Assembly (NCBI GenBank): GCA_020846745.1
Contig: JADLDI010000059.1
Location: 1 to 64,000, forward strand
Origin: Bryobacterales bacterium
GTDB lineage: Bacteria; Acidobacteriota; Terriglobia; Bryobacterales; Bryobacteraceae
DNA length: 64,000 bases
Direction: 5' to 3'
Shown: positions 36,977-46,156 of the stretch, one piece after another
Layout: each line of letters starts with the position of its first letter
How positions within the stretch are numbered: position 1 is the stretch's first letter
Made by a program: the position numbers and the translations under genes
Notes under the pieces: generated by a model
Databases searched by the model: none
What the model was told of the DNA's origin: nothing
The model's input: the letters and a program-made list of their open reading frames with translations, nothing else

Positions 36977-38707
36977 ATGACACTCCGATCGGCGTTGTTT
37001 CCTCATCTGCTCCAAGCGGCTTTGCTAACTCTTCTTTCCAACTCTGTCGCTCTCGCCCAGAACCCCCGCGCTTTCCACCACGTCAAGGCCGCGCCCGACC
37101 TCGATCGCGACTCCGATGCCGCCGGCGTCATCGTGCAGTACAACGACGACGCTCAAGACACTCGCCGCCAAGATCACGCCCGCCGCCACGGCCTCCGCCA
37201 GATGCGCCACTCCCCTTTCGGACACGGCCATTTGCGCCGCGCTCAGATCGAAGAACTCCTTAACGACCAGGACGTCAAATACGTGTCTCCTGACCGCGAG
37301 GTCTCCCTCGCCCACTTCCCCCCATGGATGCTCAAGGAAGCCATCGGCTACCGCTTCGCCGCCATGGCCGTACCCGAACGTCCCGTGCAAACAGGCAAAG
37401 GCATCGGCATCGCCATCGTCGATTCCGGTGTCTCCGTTGACGATTACTTCAAGGACAGCGCCTGCGCCTCTTCTCGTCTGGTCTACCGCCAGAACTTCGT
37501 CACCGGCGAAACTACTGTCGACGACGGCTACGGCCACGGCACCCACGTCGCCGGCATCCTCGCCGGCACGGGCCTCTGCCTCCCGGGCGCAAACGTCGAC
37601 ATGTCCGGAATCGCCCGCGAAGCGAAAATCGTCAGCCTCCGCGCGCTCAATGCTCGCGGACAAGGCCGCGACAGCGACGTCATCGCAGCCATCGACCGCG
37701 CTATCGCCCTGAAGTCTACCTACAACATTCGAGTCCTCAACCTCTCGCTCGGCCGGGTCGTCCAGGAATCCTTCAAACTCGATCCTCTCTGCCAAGCCGT
37801 CGAGAAAGCTTGGAAGAGCGGCATCGTCGTCGTTGTCGCCGCCGGTAACAACGGCCGCGACTACAGCATGGGCACCCAGGGCTACTCCACCATCACCTCC
37901 CCCGGCAACGATCCGTTCGTCATCACCGTCGGCGCCACGCGCATGCTCGGCAATACCGGCCGCGAAGACGATGCCGTCAGCTCCTACAGCTCCAAAGGAC
38001 CCTCCCTCCTCGACCAGGTCGTCAAACCCGACCTCGTCGCCCCCGGCAACATCGTCTACGCCCGTATGTCCCCCACCGCTTATCTCGCCGCTACCTACCA
38101 AGCCAACTTGGTTGGCGTCAGCATGGCCGGCGGTCCAAATGTCCCCAATATCTTCCTGCTGAGCGGAACCAGTATGGCCGCGCCCGTCGTCAGCGGCTCG
38201 GTAGCCTTGCTCCTCCAGAAATCGCCCAGCCTCACCCCAAACCAAGTGAAGGCCCGCCTCATGAAGACCGCCTGGAAAGGTTTCATGCCGGCCATCACAC
38301 ACTACGACTCCACCACTAATCAGTACTTCTACGTCCAGCACGACCTGTTCACCATCGGAGCCGGCTATCTCGACCTCGAATCCGCCCTCGCCAATACCGA
38401 TTCCATTTCATCCACCGCGCGCGCCCTGTCCCCGCGAGTTACTCGTAACTCCAACGGCGAAGCCGTACTCACCACTACTTACCCGAACATCACCGGCGCC
38501 AACGTCGTCTGGGGCACCAACGTCGCCTGGGGCACGAACGTCATCTGGGGCACGGCCCTCGTCTCCGGCTCCAATGTCGTTTGGGGCTCCAACGTCGTCT
38601 GGGGCACTTCCAGCACCGCCGGCTACAACGTCGTCTGGGGCACAAACGTGATCTGGGGAACAGCCTCACCCTTCTCCGAATCCCTCTCCATCCGCGGCGA
38701 CCAGTAG
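36977..38707 (+). CDS. Subtilisin-like S8 serine protease with C-terminal NVxWGT repeats
   Basis: A 576-residue exported protease. A hydrophobic signal comes first, then a propeptide-like region (about 40-110). The catalytic triad lies in IAIVDSGVSVDDYF (Asp149), GYGHGTHVAGILAG (His187) and LLSGTSMAAPVVSGSVALLL (Ser399). The C-terminal 70 residues contain seven clear and two degenerate hexapeptides of the form NVVWGT/S (38501-38662). The repeats probably stack as a beta element used for surface attachment. ATG 36977 is preferred over the adjacent GTG 36974. The gene stands alone. Confidence 0.9.
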   Translation: MTLRSALFPHLLQAALLTLLSNSVALAQNPRAFHHVKAAPDLDRDSDAAGVIVQYNDDAQDTRRQDHARRHGLRQMRHSPFGHGHLRRAQIEELLNDQDVKYVSPDREVSLAHFPPWMLKEAIGYRFAAMAVPERPVQTGKGIGIAIVDSGVSVDDYFKDSACASSRLVYRQNFVTGETTVDDGYGHGTHVAGILAGTGLCLPGANVDMSGIAREAKIVSLRALNARGQGRDSDVIAAIDRAIALKSTYNIRVLNLSLGRVVQESFKLDPLCQAVEKAWKSGIVVVVAAGNNGRDYSMGTQGYSTITSPGNDPFVITVGATRMLGNTGREDDAVSSYSSKGPSLLDQVVKPDLVAPGNIVYARMSPTAYLAATYQANLVGVSMAGGPNVPNIFLLSGTSMAAPVVSGSVALLLQKSPSLTPNQVKARLMKTAWKGFMPAITHYDSTTNQYFYVQHDLFTIGAGYLDLESALANTDSISSTARALSPRVTRNSNGEAVLTTTYPNITGANVVWGTNVAWGTNVIWGTALVSGSNVVWGSNVVWGTSSTAGYNVVWGTNVIWGTASPFSESLSIRGDQ

Positions 38708-38789
38708 TGAGGATCCAAATGCAATTCCTTGTGTCCCCACGAATCGATAAACAGCGCTACACGCCACCACACAAACTCCGCGCCCTTGC

Positions 38790-38795
38790 TAGACT
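38790..38795 (+). promoter_or_regulatory. Extended -10-like TGCTAGACT
   Basis: TAGACT preceded by TGC lies 15 bases before the ATG at 38811. It is a plausible promoter for the Trm112-GT9-MsbA run; the leader would be about nine bases. Confidence 0.4.
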
Positions 38796-38810
38796 GGTGA
38801 CTTCCTGCCT

Positions 38811-38978
38811 ATGGCAATCAGTAAAGAACTGCTGGAAATCCTGGTATGTCCCGCCTGTAAGACTCCCGTCGAACTGCTCCAAGACGAAAATGGTCTCCGC
38901 TGCCCTGCGTGCAGGCTGGTCTACCCCATCCGGGACGACATCCCCGTCATGTTGATCGACGAGGCGCGAAAGGAGTAG
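38811..38978 (+). CDS. Trm112-family zinc-binding small protein
   Basis: A 55-residue protein. The pattern [17 protein letters not shown] ... [12 protein letters not shown], with two CPAC knuckles and the terminal [15 protein letters not shown], is the UPF0434/Trm112 family. In bacteria these proteins are often encoded with lipid A or envelope genes; in other domains they stabilise methyltransferases. The stop TAG shares its last base with the next GTG start, so translation is coupled with the GT9 gene. The length is normal. Confidence 0.9.
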   Translation: MAISKELLEILVCPACKTPVELLQDENGLRCPACRLVYPIRDDIPVMLIDEARKE

Positions 38979-39883
38979 TGAGCATACTGGACCAGCTCCC
39001 GTCGGGTTCGCGGGTGCTGCTGGTCCGCTTGCGTTCTCTGGGCGACTGCGTTCTGACTACCCCTGCTATCGAACTGCTGAGCCGGCGCCGGCCCGACCTC
39101 GAAATCGCGGTGGTGGTCGAAGACCGTTTCCGTTCCGTCTTCCGTGGCAATCCCTACCTCATCGCCCGGCTGTCGCCTACGGTTACCGAAGTGGCGCGGT
39201 TCCGGCCCAAGCTCACCGTCAACCTGCATGGCGGCACACGCAGCCTGCTGCTCACCCTCGCCTCCCATCCGGCCTATCGCGCCGGATTCGCCCACTTCCG
39301 CCACAACTGGGCCTACAACGTGAAGATTCCCCGCGCCCAGCAGATTCTCGGCGAAGACCGCATCGTTCACACCGCGGAGCACGTTGCCTCCGCGATGTTC
39401 TTCCTCGGCGTTCCGCGAACCGAGATTCCCCGCGCCTCGCTATTCGCCCAGGCCACCCAATTCACCAAGCCCTACGCCGTCCTGCACCCCCTCGCCTCCA
39501 CGCCCGAAAAAACCTGGCCCGCGGACCGCTTTGCCGCCGTCGCGCTTCAGCTCCAGAGCATGGGCATCGAACCGGTCTTCATCGGCGCCGCTACCGACGA
39601 CCTTTCGCCCTTCGACCACTTTCAACAGCGCAAAGGCGCCTCGCTCGACGACATCAAGTCCCTTCTCAAATCGGCCACATTGTTTATCGGTAACGACTCC
39701 GGACCCGCGCATATGGCGGCCGCCTTCGGCCTGCCCGTCGTCGTGTTGTTCGGTTCATCCGACCCCGTAGTCTGGGCTCCGTGGAAAACCCCGGCCCAAG
39801 TCCTCGTCGGCCAAGGACACGTCTCCACCATCTCGGTCGGCGACGTCCTCGGCGCACTCACCCGCCTCCCGGTGCGCGCATGA
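38978..39883 (+). CDS. Family 9 glycosyltransferase (heptosyltransferase-like)
   Basis: About 301 residues. The N-terminus RVLLVRLRSLGDCVLTTPAI is the ADP-heptose:LPS heptosyltransferase opening. The C-terminal half has LHPLASTPEKTWPADRFAAV and the signature LFIGNDSGPAHMAAAFGLPV, followed by VLFGSSDPVVWAPW. It adds heptose to the LPS inner core or a similar acceptor. GTG 38978 overlaps the Trm112 stop; an ATG frame from 38909 would lie in that gene. The end overlaps the MsbA-like gene by four bases. Confidence 0.9.
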   Translation: MSILDQLPSGSRVLLVRLRSLGDCVLTTPAIELLSRRRPDLEIAVVVEDRFRSVFRGNPYLIARLSPTVTEVARFRPKLTVNLHGGTRSLLLTLASHPAYRAGFAHFRHNWAYNVKIPRAQQILGEDRIVHTAEHVASAMFFLGVPRTEIPRASLFAQATQFTKPYAVLHPLASTPEKTWPADRFAAVALQLQSMGIEPVFIGAATDDLSPFDHFQQRKGASLDDIKSLLKSATLFIGNDSGPAHMAAAFGLPVVVLFGSSDPVVWAPWKTPAQVLVGQGHVSTISVGDVLGALTRLPVRA

Positions 39884-41688
39884 AAGAACTGGTGCGCCTT
39901 CTCTCCTATACGCGGCCGCACCTTCCGGCGCTCATCGTGTCCGTCATTCTCATGGCTATCGCCGGAGCTGCGCATGCCGGCATCGCGCTGCTCATCCGCC
40001 CGGTGTTCGACCGTGTGCTCGACCCGTCCTCCCCGGAAACCCCCGTCCTGCTCATCAGCGTGCTCGGCCGTTCGCTCTACCTCCAGGACCTCATGCCTGC
40101 CGCCATCCACAACGTGTGGACCGCCGTCGCCGCCGGCATCCTCGCCGTCTTCGTCGTCAAAGGCATCGCCGAGTACTTCGGGAACTACCTGGTGAACCAT
40201 GTCGGCTTCTCCGCGGTCACTGACTTGCGCCAAACCATCTTCGAGCGCCTCCTCCACCAGGACTCCGCCTTCTACGAGGCAAACTCCACCGGCCGCCTGA
40301 TGTCCTCCATCATGAACGACATCGAAAAAATCCAGGTCGCCGTTTCCCACATGATGGCGGACTGGCTCCGCCAGACCTTCTCCGCCCTTGGCCTGCTCTA
40401 CGTTGTCCTGCAAACCGACTGGCGCCTCGCCCTGGTCAGCCTTACCCTCCTCCCGTTCGTGCTGATTCCAACTGCCCGAATCGGTAAGCGCATCCGCCGC
40501 ACCACCCGCCGCGCGCAGGACGATGCCGCCAACCTCAATCAGATCCTCCAGGAAACCCTCGCCGGCCACCTGGTCGTGAAATCGTTCGTCGCCGAAAGCC
40601 ACGAAGCCGCGCGGTTCTCGAAAGCCTCCGCCAAGCTCAAAGCCTCCTCGCTCCGCTACGTCGCGATGCAATCGCTGTCATCGCCCATCATCGAGTTCTT
40701 CGGAGCGCTCACCATCGTCGCCCTCCTTACCTACGCCCGCAACCAGATCAAGGTAGGCGCGATGACTACTGGCGAATTCACCAGCTTCATCATCGCCCTC
40801 CTCATGCTCTATGAACCGGTCAAGCGGCTCACCGGCATTCACAACATCTTCCAGCAGGCCCTCGGCGCTTCCCAAAAAGTCTTCGAATACCTGGACATGA
40901 AGCAGTCTGTCGCCAACCGCCCCGGCGCTGCCGTCCTCAAGGGCTTCCGCGACTCCGTCATCTTCGAAAACGTCAGCTTCCATTACCCCAATTCGCCCGA
41001 AGGTTTCCACCTCAAGTCCGTCAACCTCACTTTGCATGCCGGTGAAGTGGTCGCCCTTGTCGGTCCCTCGGGCGCAGGCAAGTCCACCATGGCCGCGCTG
41101 CTCCCCCGCCTCTACGACGTCGACGCAGGCCGTATCCTCCTCGATGGCCGCGACGTTCGCGACTACACCCTCGAGTCGCTCCGCTCCCACATCTCGATCG
41201 TCGCCCAGGATACTTTCCTGTTTAACGAATCCGTCACCGCGAACATCCGCTACGGCCGCCGCGACGCCACCGCCGAAGAGGTACATCAGGCCGCGCGCAA
41301 CGCCATGGCCGACGAATTTATCCGCCAGTTGCCCAACGGGTACGACACCGTCATCGGTGAACGCGGCACGCGTCTTTCCGGCGGTCAACGCCAGCGGATC
41401 GCCATTGCCCGCGCCCTGCTGCGCAACGCCCCCATCCTCATCCTCGACGAGGCCACCTCACACCTCGACACAGAGAGTGAGATGCTGGTGCAAAGGGCGC
41501 TCGCCAACTTGATGGCCGGCCGGACCGTGTTTGTCATCGCACACCGGCTCTCGACCATCCGGCGGGCGGACCAGATTGTGGTGATGGAATCCGGTGCCAT
41601 CCGCGAAATCGGAACGCACCAGGAGTTGCTCCGCGAAGGCGGCCTCTACCATCGCCTGCACGAATTACAGTTCCTGGAGGCTGATTGA
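39880..41688 (+). CDS. msbA: MsbA-like ABC exporter (permease and ATPase in one chain)
   Basis: About 602 residues. Residues 1-330 form six membrane helices with the TMD1 pattern (YEANSTGRLMSSIMNDIEKI). The ATPase domain has Walker A GPSGAGKST, Q-loop AQDTFLFNESVTANIRYG, signature LSGGQRQRIAIARALL and Walker B ILILDEATSHLD. MsbA flips lipid A-core across the inner membrane. The Trm112-like and GT9 genes directly upstream support an LPS role. The ATG overlaps the GT9 stop as ATGA. Confidence 0.85.
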   Translation: MKELVRLLSYTRPHLPALIVSVILMAIAGAAHAGIALLIRPVFDRVLDPSSPETPVLLISVLGRSLYLQDLMPAAIHNVWTAVAAGILAVFVVKGIAEYFGNYLVNHVGFSAVTDLRQTIFERLLHQDSAFYEANSTGRLMSSIMNDIEKIQVAVSHMMADWLRQTFSALGLLYVVLQTDWRLALVSLTLLPFVLIPTARIGKRIRRTTRRAQDDAANLNQILQETLAGHLVVKSFVAESHEAARFSKASAKLKASSLRYVAMQSLSSPIIEFFGALTIVALLTYARNQIKVGAMTTGEFTSFIIALLMLYEPVKRLTGIHNIFQQALGASQKVFEYLDMKQSVANRPGAAVLKGFRDSVIFENVSFHYPNSPEGFHLKSVNLTLHAGEVVALVGPSGAGKSTMAALLPRLYDVDAGRILLDGRDVRDYTLESLRSHISIVAQDTFLFNESVTANIRYGRRDATAEEVHQAARNAMADEFIRQLPNGYDTVIGERGTRLSGGQRQRIAIARALLRNAPILILDEATSHLDTESEMLVQRALANLMAGRTVFVIAHRLSTIRRADQIVVMESGAIREIGTHQELLREGGLYHRLHELQFLEAD

Positions 41689-41689
41689 C

Positions 41690-42589
41690 ATGGCGGAACC
41701 GATACGGTCGATGACCGGCTTTGCGCGCGTCTCGCGCGACCTGCCCGAAGGCAAGCTTTCGCTCAGCCTCCGTGCGGTCAACCACCGGTCGCTCGACCTC
41801 CATTTCCACTTGCCCGCCGAACTCGAACCGTTTGAAGCCGGCCTCCGCAAACTGTTCTCCGGCAAGATCCTCCGTGGCCACATCGACGTGCGCGCTCAGT
41901 TCGTTCCCGCCGGAACCAATGCTGTCGTCCGCTTCAATCAACCCCTCCTGGCCGCCTATGTTGCCGCCTTCCGCCAGGCCGCCACTGAATTCGGCCTGAA
42001 AGGCGACCCCGACCTGAACGCCGCCCTCCGCATCCCCGGTATGCTCGCCGATAGTTCCCTCGTCGAACTCGAACAAAGCTTCGAGCCCCGCCTCCAGGAA
42101 CTGCTCACTGATGCCGTCGACACGCTCAACGCCGAGCGCTCCCGCGAAGGCCAGGCCACCGGCAACGCCCTCCGCGACCATGCCTCGCGCATCCGCGTCG
42201 CCCTCGAAGAAATCGAGCGCCTCCGCGCCAACATCGTTCCCGCTCTCCAAAGCCGCCTGCAAGACCGGCTCACCGAACTGCTCGGCGGCAACAACCTCGA
42301 CATGTCCCGCCTCGCCCAGGAAGCCGCCTTCCTCGCCGACCGGTCTGACATCGCCGAAGAAATCACTCGCCTCAAAATCCATCACACGCGGTTGCTCGCC
42401 ATGCTCGGAGCCGGCGGCGAAATCGGCAAAAAGCTCGATTTCCTCCTCCAGGAAATGAACCGCGAAACCACCACCATTCTGTCGAAAAGCAATGCCGCGG
42501 GCGAATCCGGCCGCCGCCTCACAGAATTAGCCCTCCAGATCAAATCGGAGATCGAAAAGATTCGCGAGCAATCGCTCAACCTCGAATGA
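41690..42589 (+). CDS. yicC: YicC-family endoribonuclease-like protein
   Basis: About 299 residues. The start IRSMTGFARVSRDLPEGKLS and the NHRSLDLHFHLP segment are diagnostic. The C-terminus (FLLQEMNRETTTILSKS, then LALQIKSEIEKIREQ) is the DUF1732 domain. E. coli YicC is reported as an endoribonuclease acting on RNA. The ATG at 41690 has GGAGG nine bases upstream, whereas the frame to 41594 lies in msbA. It overlaps gmk by four bases. yicC-gmk adjacency is widespread in bacteria. Confidence 0.92.
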   Translation: MAEPIRSMTGFARVSRDLPEGKLSLSLRAVNHRSLDLHFHLPAELEPFEAGLRKLFSGKILRGHIDVRAQFVPAGTNAVVRFNQPLLAAYVAAFRQAATEFGLKGDPDLNAALRIPGMLADSSLVELEQSFEPRLQELLTDAVDTLNAERSREGQATGNALRDHASRIRVALEEIERLRANIVPALQSRLQDRLTELLGGNNLDMSRLAQEAAFLADRSDIAEEITRLKIHHTRLLAMLGAGGEIGKKLDFLLQEMNRETTTILSKSNAAGESGRRLTELALQIKSEIEKIREQSLNLE

Positions 42590-43218
42590 GCCTTGTCTTC
42601 ATCGTTTCCGCGCCTTCCGGGTCAGGCAAATCCACGCTGGTCCGCAGGCTTCTTGAACTCGACCCGCGCTTGCGGTTCTCAGTCTCTTACACCACCCGGC
42701 AGCGCCGCGGGCTCGAAAAGGATGGTGAAAACTACCACTACATCTCCCGCACTGAGTTCGAACAGCGCATCGCCAACAACGAATTCCTCGAATGGGCCCA
42801 GGTCTTTGAAAACTATTACGGAACTCACTGTTCCTGTTTAGACCACGCCGCCCAGGCCGGCGCTGACCTCGTGCTCGACATCGATGTGCAGGGTGCGAGA
42901 CAATTACAAGAGCGGATTCCGGACGCAGTCAGTATCTTTATCCTTGCGCCGTCGCGCGAAATCCTGGAACGCCGTCTTCGGGCTCGCTCCGAAGATAGCG
43001 AACAGGTCATCCAGCGCCGCTTGCGGGAGGCTGCCGAAGAGATTCGTAATTTCGATCGGTACGATTACATCCTGGTCAACCGGGAAGTGGACGATTCGGT
43101 AAAGCGGCTGCAAGCGATTGTGGACGCCGAACGCATTCGGACCCGCCGGGTCAAGGAACAGATCCAGCCGATCCTGGCGACCTTCCAGAACGCGCTGGTC
43201 CCGGTTCGAGGAGAGTGA
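42586..43218 (+). CDS. gmk: Guanylate kinase
   Basis: A 210-residue protein. The P-loop is SAPSGSGKSTLVRR near residue 8. The GMP-binding region reads SVSYTTRQRRGLEKDGENYH, and FLEWAQVFENYYGT is typical. Gmk phosphorylates GMP to GDP with ATP. It lies in the order yicC-gmk-rpoZ, which is conserved in many bacteria because Gmk and omega are both tied to (p)ppGpp physiology. The ATG overlaps the yicC stop (ATGA). Confidence 0.96.
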   Translation: MSLVFIVSAPSGSGKSTLVRRLLELDPRLRFSVSYTTRQRRGLEKDGENYHYISRTEFEQRIANNEFLEWAQVFENYYGTHCSCLDHAAQAGADLVLDIDVQGARQLQERIPDAVSIFILAPSREILERRLRARSEDSEQVIQRRLREAAEEIRNFDRYDYILVNREVDDSVKRLQAIVDAERIRTRRVKEQIQPILATFQNALVPVRGE

Positions 43219-43220
43219 CT

Positions 43221-43472
43221 ATGGCAGAACTGAACATTCGTAACATGCAACACGCGATTCCGGACGATCCGGAGTTGAGCACCTATCGCTTCATCATCGT
43301 AGCGGCCAAGCGCGCCCGCCAGTTGCAGGCCGGCGGACGCTCGTTCCTGCCCACCACGTCGCGCAAGCCTACGGTTACCTCTATGGAAGAAGTGCGCCGT
43401 GGTCTCATTAAGTACACCGACGCGGCTCAGGAGCCGCCAGTGGGTCACGAACCTCCCGTCGCTGCCGACTAA
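43221..43472 (+). CDS. rpoZ: RNA polymerase omega subunit
   Basis: An 83-residue protein. The core STYRFIIVAAKRARQLQAGG matches the omega motif (R-x(3)-V-x-x-A-x-R-A-R-Q) and is followed by KPTVTSMEEVRRGLIKYT, the short helix of omega. Omega helps RNA polymerase assembly and, in proteobacteria, forms part of a ppGpp site. The C-terminal 15 residues are a flexible Pro/Glu tail. The ATG at 43221 lies just after the gmk stop; a GTG at 43215 is a possible alternative. GAGGAG lies upstream. Confidence 0.92.
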   Translation: MAELNIRNMQHAIPDDPELSTYRFIIVAAKRARQLQAGGRSFLPTTSRKPTVTSMEEVRRGLIKYTDAAQEPPVGHEPPVAAD

Positions 43473-43478
43473 CCTCCG

Positions 43479-44711
43479 ATGAGAGTTGCCCTCGGTGTCG
43501 GAGGCGGCATCGCCGCCTACAAGGCGGCCGAACTGGCCCGCGCACTGATGGAGCGCGGTTGCTCGGTCCAGGCCATCCTGACTGCCGCTGCTCAGCATTT
43601 CATCACCCCGCTCACATTTGCCGCACTCACCCAGCGGAAAGTCATCACCAGTCTGTTTCCCGCCAACAGCGCCGAAGAGATCTACTCATCGTCAATAGAC
43701 CATATCCGCCTGGCCCAGGAAACCGATATCCTCGTCGTCGCCCCGGCTACCGCGGACCTGCTGGCCCGCTTCGCCCAGGGCCTTGCATCTGACTTCCTCA
43801 CAGCGTTCCACCTGGCCTTCCCCGGTCCTGTAGTCCTCTCGCCCGCGATGAATACCAACATGTGGCTTCACCCCGCCACCCAGGCGAACATTCAGTTGCT
43901 CCGCAGCCGCCAGTTGCTCCGCAGCCGCGGCTACCACATCATCCCCCCCGATGAAGGCTTGCTGGCCTGCGGAACCACCGGTGCGGGCCGCCTCCCCGAC
44001 CCGATTCGCATCGCCCAGCACGTCATTGACATCGGCCATCCTCGCCGCGACCTCGACGGCGAAACCATGCTCATCACCGCCGGTCCCACCCAGGAATCGC
44101 TCGACCCCGTTCGCTTCATCTCCAACCGCTCCTCCGGCAAAATGGGATACTCGCTCGCGGAAGCCGCCATTGCCCGCGGAGCCAAGGTCGTCTTGGTGTC
44201 TGGTCCCGTGCCACTTGCTGCGCCGCCTGAGGCCGAACTGATCCGGGTCCGCACGGCCCTTGAAATGCGCGACGCCGTGCTGGCCAACCTGCCGTGTTCC
44301 ACCGTCATCATCAAATCCGCCGCCGTCGCCGACTATCACCTCGAAAACGTGCCCGACCAGAAGGTCAAAAAAACCGCGATGCGCATGTCCATCGAACTGT
44401 CGCCCACGCCGGATATCCTGGCCGAAGTCGGCAGGCAAAAAGGCGACCGCCTCCTGATTGGGTTCGCTGCGGAAACCCAGAACCTGGTGGCCGAAGCCCG
44501 CCGCAAACTGGAAACCAAGAATTGCGACATGGTCGTCGCCAATCTCGTCAGCCAACAGGGTATCGGCTTCGAATCGGAAGAAAACGAAGTGATGCTGGTC
44601 ATGCGCTCGGGCGATACCGTCAAGCTCGATAAAGCCCCGAAGCGCAGAATTGCCGACGGCATTCTCGATCATGTCCTGAAGCTCGGCCTCGCGCTCCGCG
44701 AGACCCATTAA
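43479..44711 (+). CDS. coaBC: Phosphopantothenoylcysteine decarboxylase / phosphopantothenate-cysteine ligase
   Basis: A 410-residue bifunctional protein. The CoaC half has GVGGGIAAYKAAELARAL and the active-site SPAMNTNMWLHPA and ACGTTGAGRLPDP segments. The CoaB half starts near residue 188 with MLITAGPTQESLDPVRFISN and RSSGKMGYSLAEAA. It makes 4'-phosphopantetheine from phosphopantothenate, cysteine and CTP, using FMN, in coenzyme A biosynthesis. It starts six bases after rpoZ. The order gmk-rpoZ-coaBC is common. Confidence 0.96.
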   Translation: MRVALGVGGGIAAYKAAELARALMERGCSVQAILTAAAQHFITPLTFAALTQRKVITSLFPANSAEEIYSSSIDHIRLAQETDILVVAPATADLLARFAQGLASDFLTAFHLAFPGPVVLSPAMNTNMWLHPATQANIQLLRSRQLLRSRGYHIIPPDEGLLACGTTGAGRLPDPIRIAQHVIDIGHPRRDLDGETMLITAGPTQESLDPVRFISNRSSGKMGYSLAEAAIARGAKVVLVSGPVPLAAPPEAELIRVRTALEMRDAVLANLPCSTVIIKSAAVADYHLENVPDQKVKKTAMRMSIELSPTPDILAEVGRQKGDRLLIGFAAETQNLVAEARRKLETKNCDMVVANLVSQQGIGFESEENEVMLVMRSGDTVKLDKAPKRRIADGILDHVLKLGLALRETH

Positions 44712-44718
44712 CCTCTCT

Positions 44719-45498
44719 ATGCAGCGCGAGCAACTGAAACAATACCTCGAGTTTTATCGCGACCTCGGCATCGACGAACTCCGCCTCCCATCGCCCTCGC
44801 CAATCGTCGCGGAACCTCCTCCGCCGCCTGCTCCTCCAGTTTCTGAACCCGCCATGCCGCCACGCGCCGCCGCTACTCCAAAACCCGCCATCGCCCCCGT
44901 CACGCTCATCCCGCTGGCTCCCGAAAACGACACCCTGCTCACCATCCAGCAGGATATCGGCGATTGCAAGCGCTGCCGTCTCTGCCACGGTCGAAACAAA
45001 ATCGTCTTCGGCTCAGGCAACGAGCAGGCGCCGCTCGTGTTCGTCGGCGAAGGTCCCGGCGCCGACGAAGACGCGCAAGGTCTGCCCTTCGTCGGCCGCG
45101 CCGGCCAACTCCTTACCCAGATGATCGACGGTACCGCCGGCAAGGAAGGCATCCCTATCAAGCGGCAAGACGTCTATATCTGCAACGTGGTCAAGTGCCG
45201 CCCGCCCGAAAACCGCACGCCCGAGCCCGATGAGATGGAAATCTGCGGCCAGTTCCTGTTCCGCCAGCTTTTGGCCATCAAGCCCAAGGCCATCTGCGCG
45301 CTCGGCTCCACGGCCGCCAAAGCCCTGCTCGGCACCAAAGACGGTGTCATGAAACTCCGCGGCAAATGGCACAAGTGGCGCGACATCCCCGTGATGGTCA
45401 CCTATCACCCGTCCTACCTCCTACGCCCCTATAACCAGAACGCCAAACGCGAATCCTGGGAAGACCTCAAAAAGGTGCTCCACTTTGTCTACGACTGA
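44719..45498 (+). CDS. Family 4/5 uracil-DNA glycosylase (Fe-S)
   Basis: A 259-residue protein. Residues 1-70 are an acidic, Pro-rich leader. The catalytic domain has the Fe-S cysteine pattern DCKRCRLCHGRNKIVFGSG, VGEGPGADEDAQGLPFVGRA (the motif that binds uracil, E and G residues conserved), CNVVKCRPPENRTPEPDEM and VTYHPSYLLR. It removes uracil from DNA arising by cytosine deamination. It lies between coaBC and tmk, overlapping tmk by 14 bases, and is part of the same run. Confidence 0.93.
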   Translation: MQREQLKQYLEFYRDLGIDELRLPSPSPIVAEPPPPPAPPVSEPAMPPRAAATPKPAIAPVTLIPLAPENDTLLTIQQDIGDCKRCRLCHGRNKIVFGSGNEQAPLVFVGEGPGADEDAQGLPFVGRAGQLLTQMIDGTAGKEGIPIKRQDVYICNVVKCRPPENRTPEPDEMEICGQFLFRQLLAIKPKAICALGSTAAKALLGTKDGVMKLRGKWHKWRDIPVMVTYHPSYLLRPYNQNAKRESWEDLKKVLHFVYD

Positions 45499-46156
45499 TC
45501 GTCGCGGCCTGTTCGTCACCTTCGAAGGCGGCGACGGCTCCGGTAAAACGACCCAGATCCGCCGCCTCGTCGCCCGCCTCCGTGCCGAAGGCTGCGACGT
45601 GCTCGAAACCGCCGAACCCGGCGGTACGCCCATCGGCGGGCAGATCCGTCACATCCTGCTCGACCCCGCCAACGATGCCCTCGACCCGCGCGCCGAACTC
45701 CTGCTCTACTTCGCCTCCCGCGCCCAGAACGTCCACCAGTCGATCCTGCCCGCCCTCGCCGCAGGCAAAGTGATCGTCTGCGACCGCTTCACTGATTCCA
45801 CACTCGTCTACCAGGGCTATGGCCGCGGGCTCGGCGAGGCGTACGTCCACCAGTTGCACCAGCTCGCCTGCGGAACTCTCCAGCCGGACCTCACCCTCTA
45901 CCTCGACATCGACCTCGAAACCGCCCTGGGTCGCGCCCACGCCCGCAACCGCGAGCAAACCGGACCCGCCCAGTCCCGCATGGACGAACAGTCCGTCGAC
46001 TTCCACCGCTCCGTCCGCGACGCCTACCTCGACCTTGCCTCCAAAGAACCCAACCGCATCGTCGTCATCGACGCCCGCCCCGATCCCGATACCGTCGAGC
46101 AGTCCATTTGGCGAACCTTAGCGCCCCGCCTGGAGGCTGTCCGTGCCATTCGATAA
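45485..46156 (+). CDS. tmk: Thymidylate kinase
   Basis: A 223-residue protein. The P-loop FEGGDGSGKTTQIRRLV is followed by the DR motif (VIVCDRFTDSTLVYQGYGRG) and a lid region with ARNREQTGPAQSRMD. It phosphorylates dTMP to dTDP. The start is TTG at 45485, inside the previous gene; no ATG lies before the P-loop in this frame. The end overlaps the start of holB by 14 bases. tmk-holB is a common pair. Confidence 0.94.
   Translation: MSTTDRRGLFVTFEGGDGSGKTTQIRRLVARLRAEGCDVLETAEPGGTPIGGQIRHILLDPANDALDPRAELLLYFASRAQNVHQSILPALAAGKVIVCDRFTDSTLVYQGYGRGLGEAYVHQLHQLACGTLQPDLTLYLDIDLETALGRAHARNREQTGPAQSRMDEQSVDFHRSVRDAYLDLASKEPNRIVVIDARPDPDTVEQSIWRTLAPRLEAVRAIR

Noticed and set aside
37025-38341. 438-codon open frame on the minus strand opposite the subtilase
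   Set aside because: The + strand carries an intact S8 catalytic triad. The minus frame is open because of GC-rich third positions and has Gly/Asp/Val-rich composition typical of antisense shadows.
39622-40671. 349-codon minus-strand frame opposite GT9 and MsbA genes
   Set aside because: It spans the junction of two well-supported + strand genes and matches no family.
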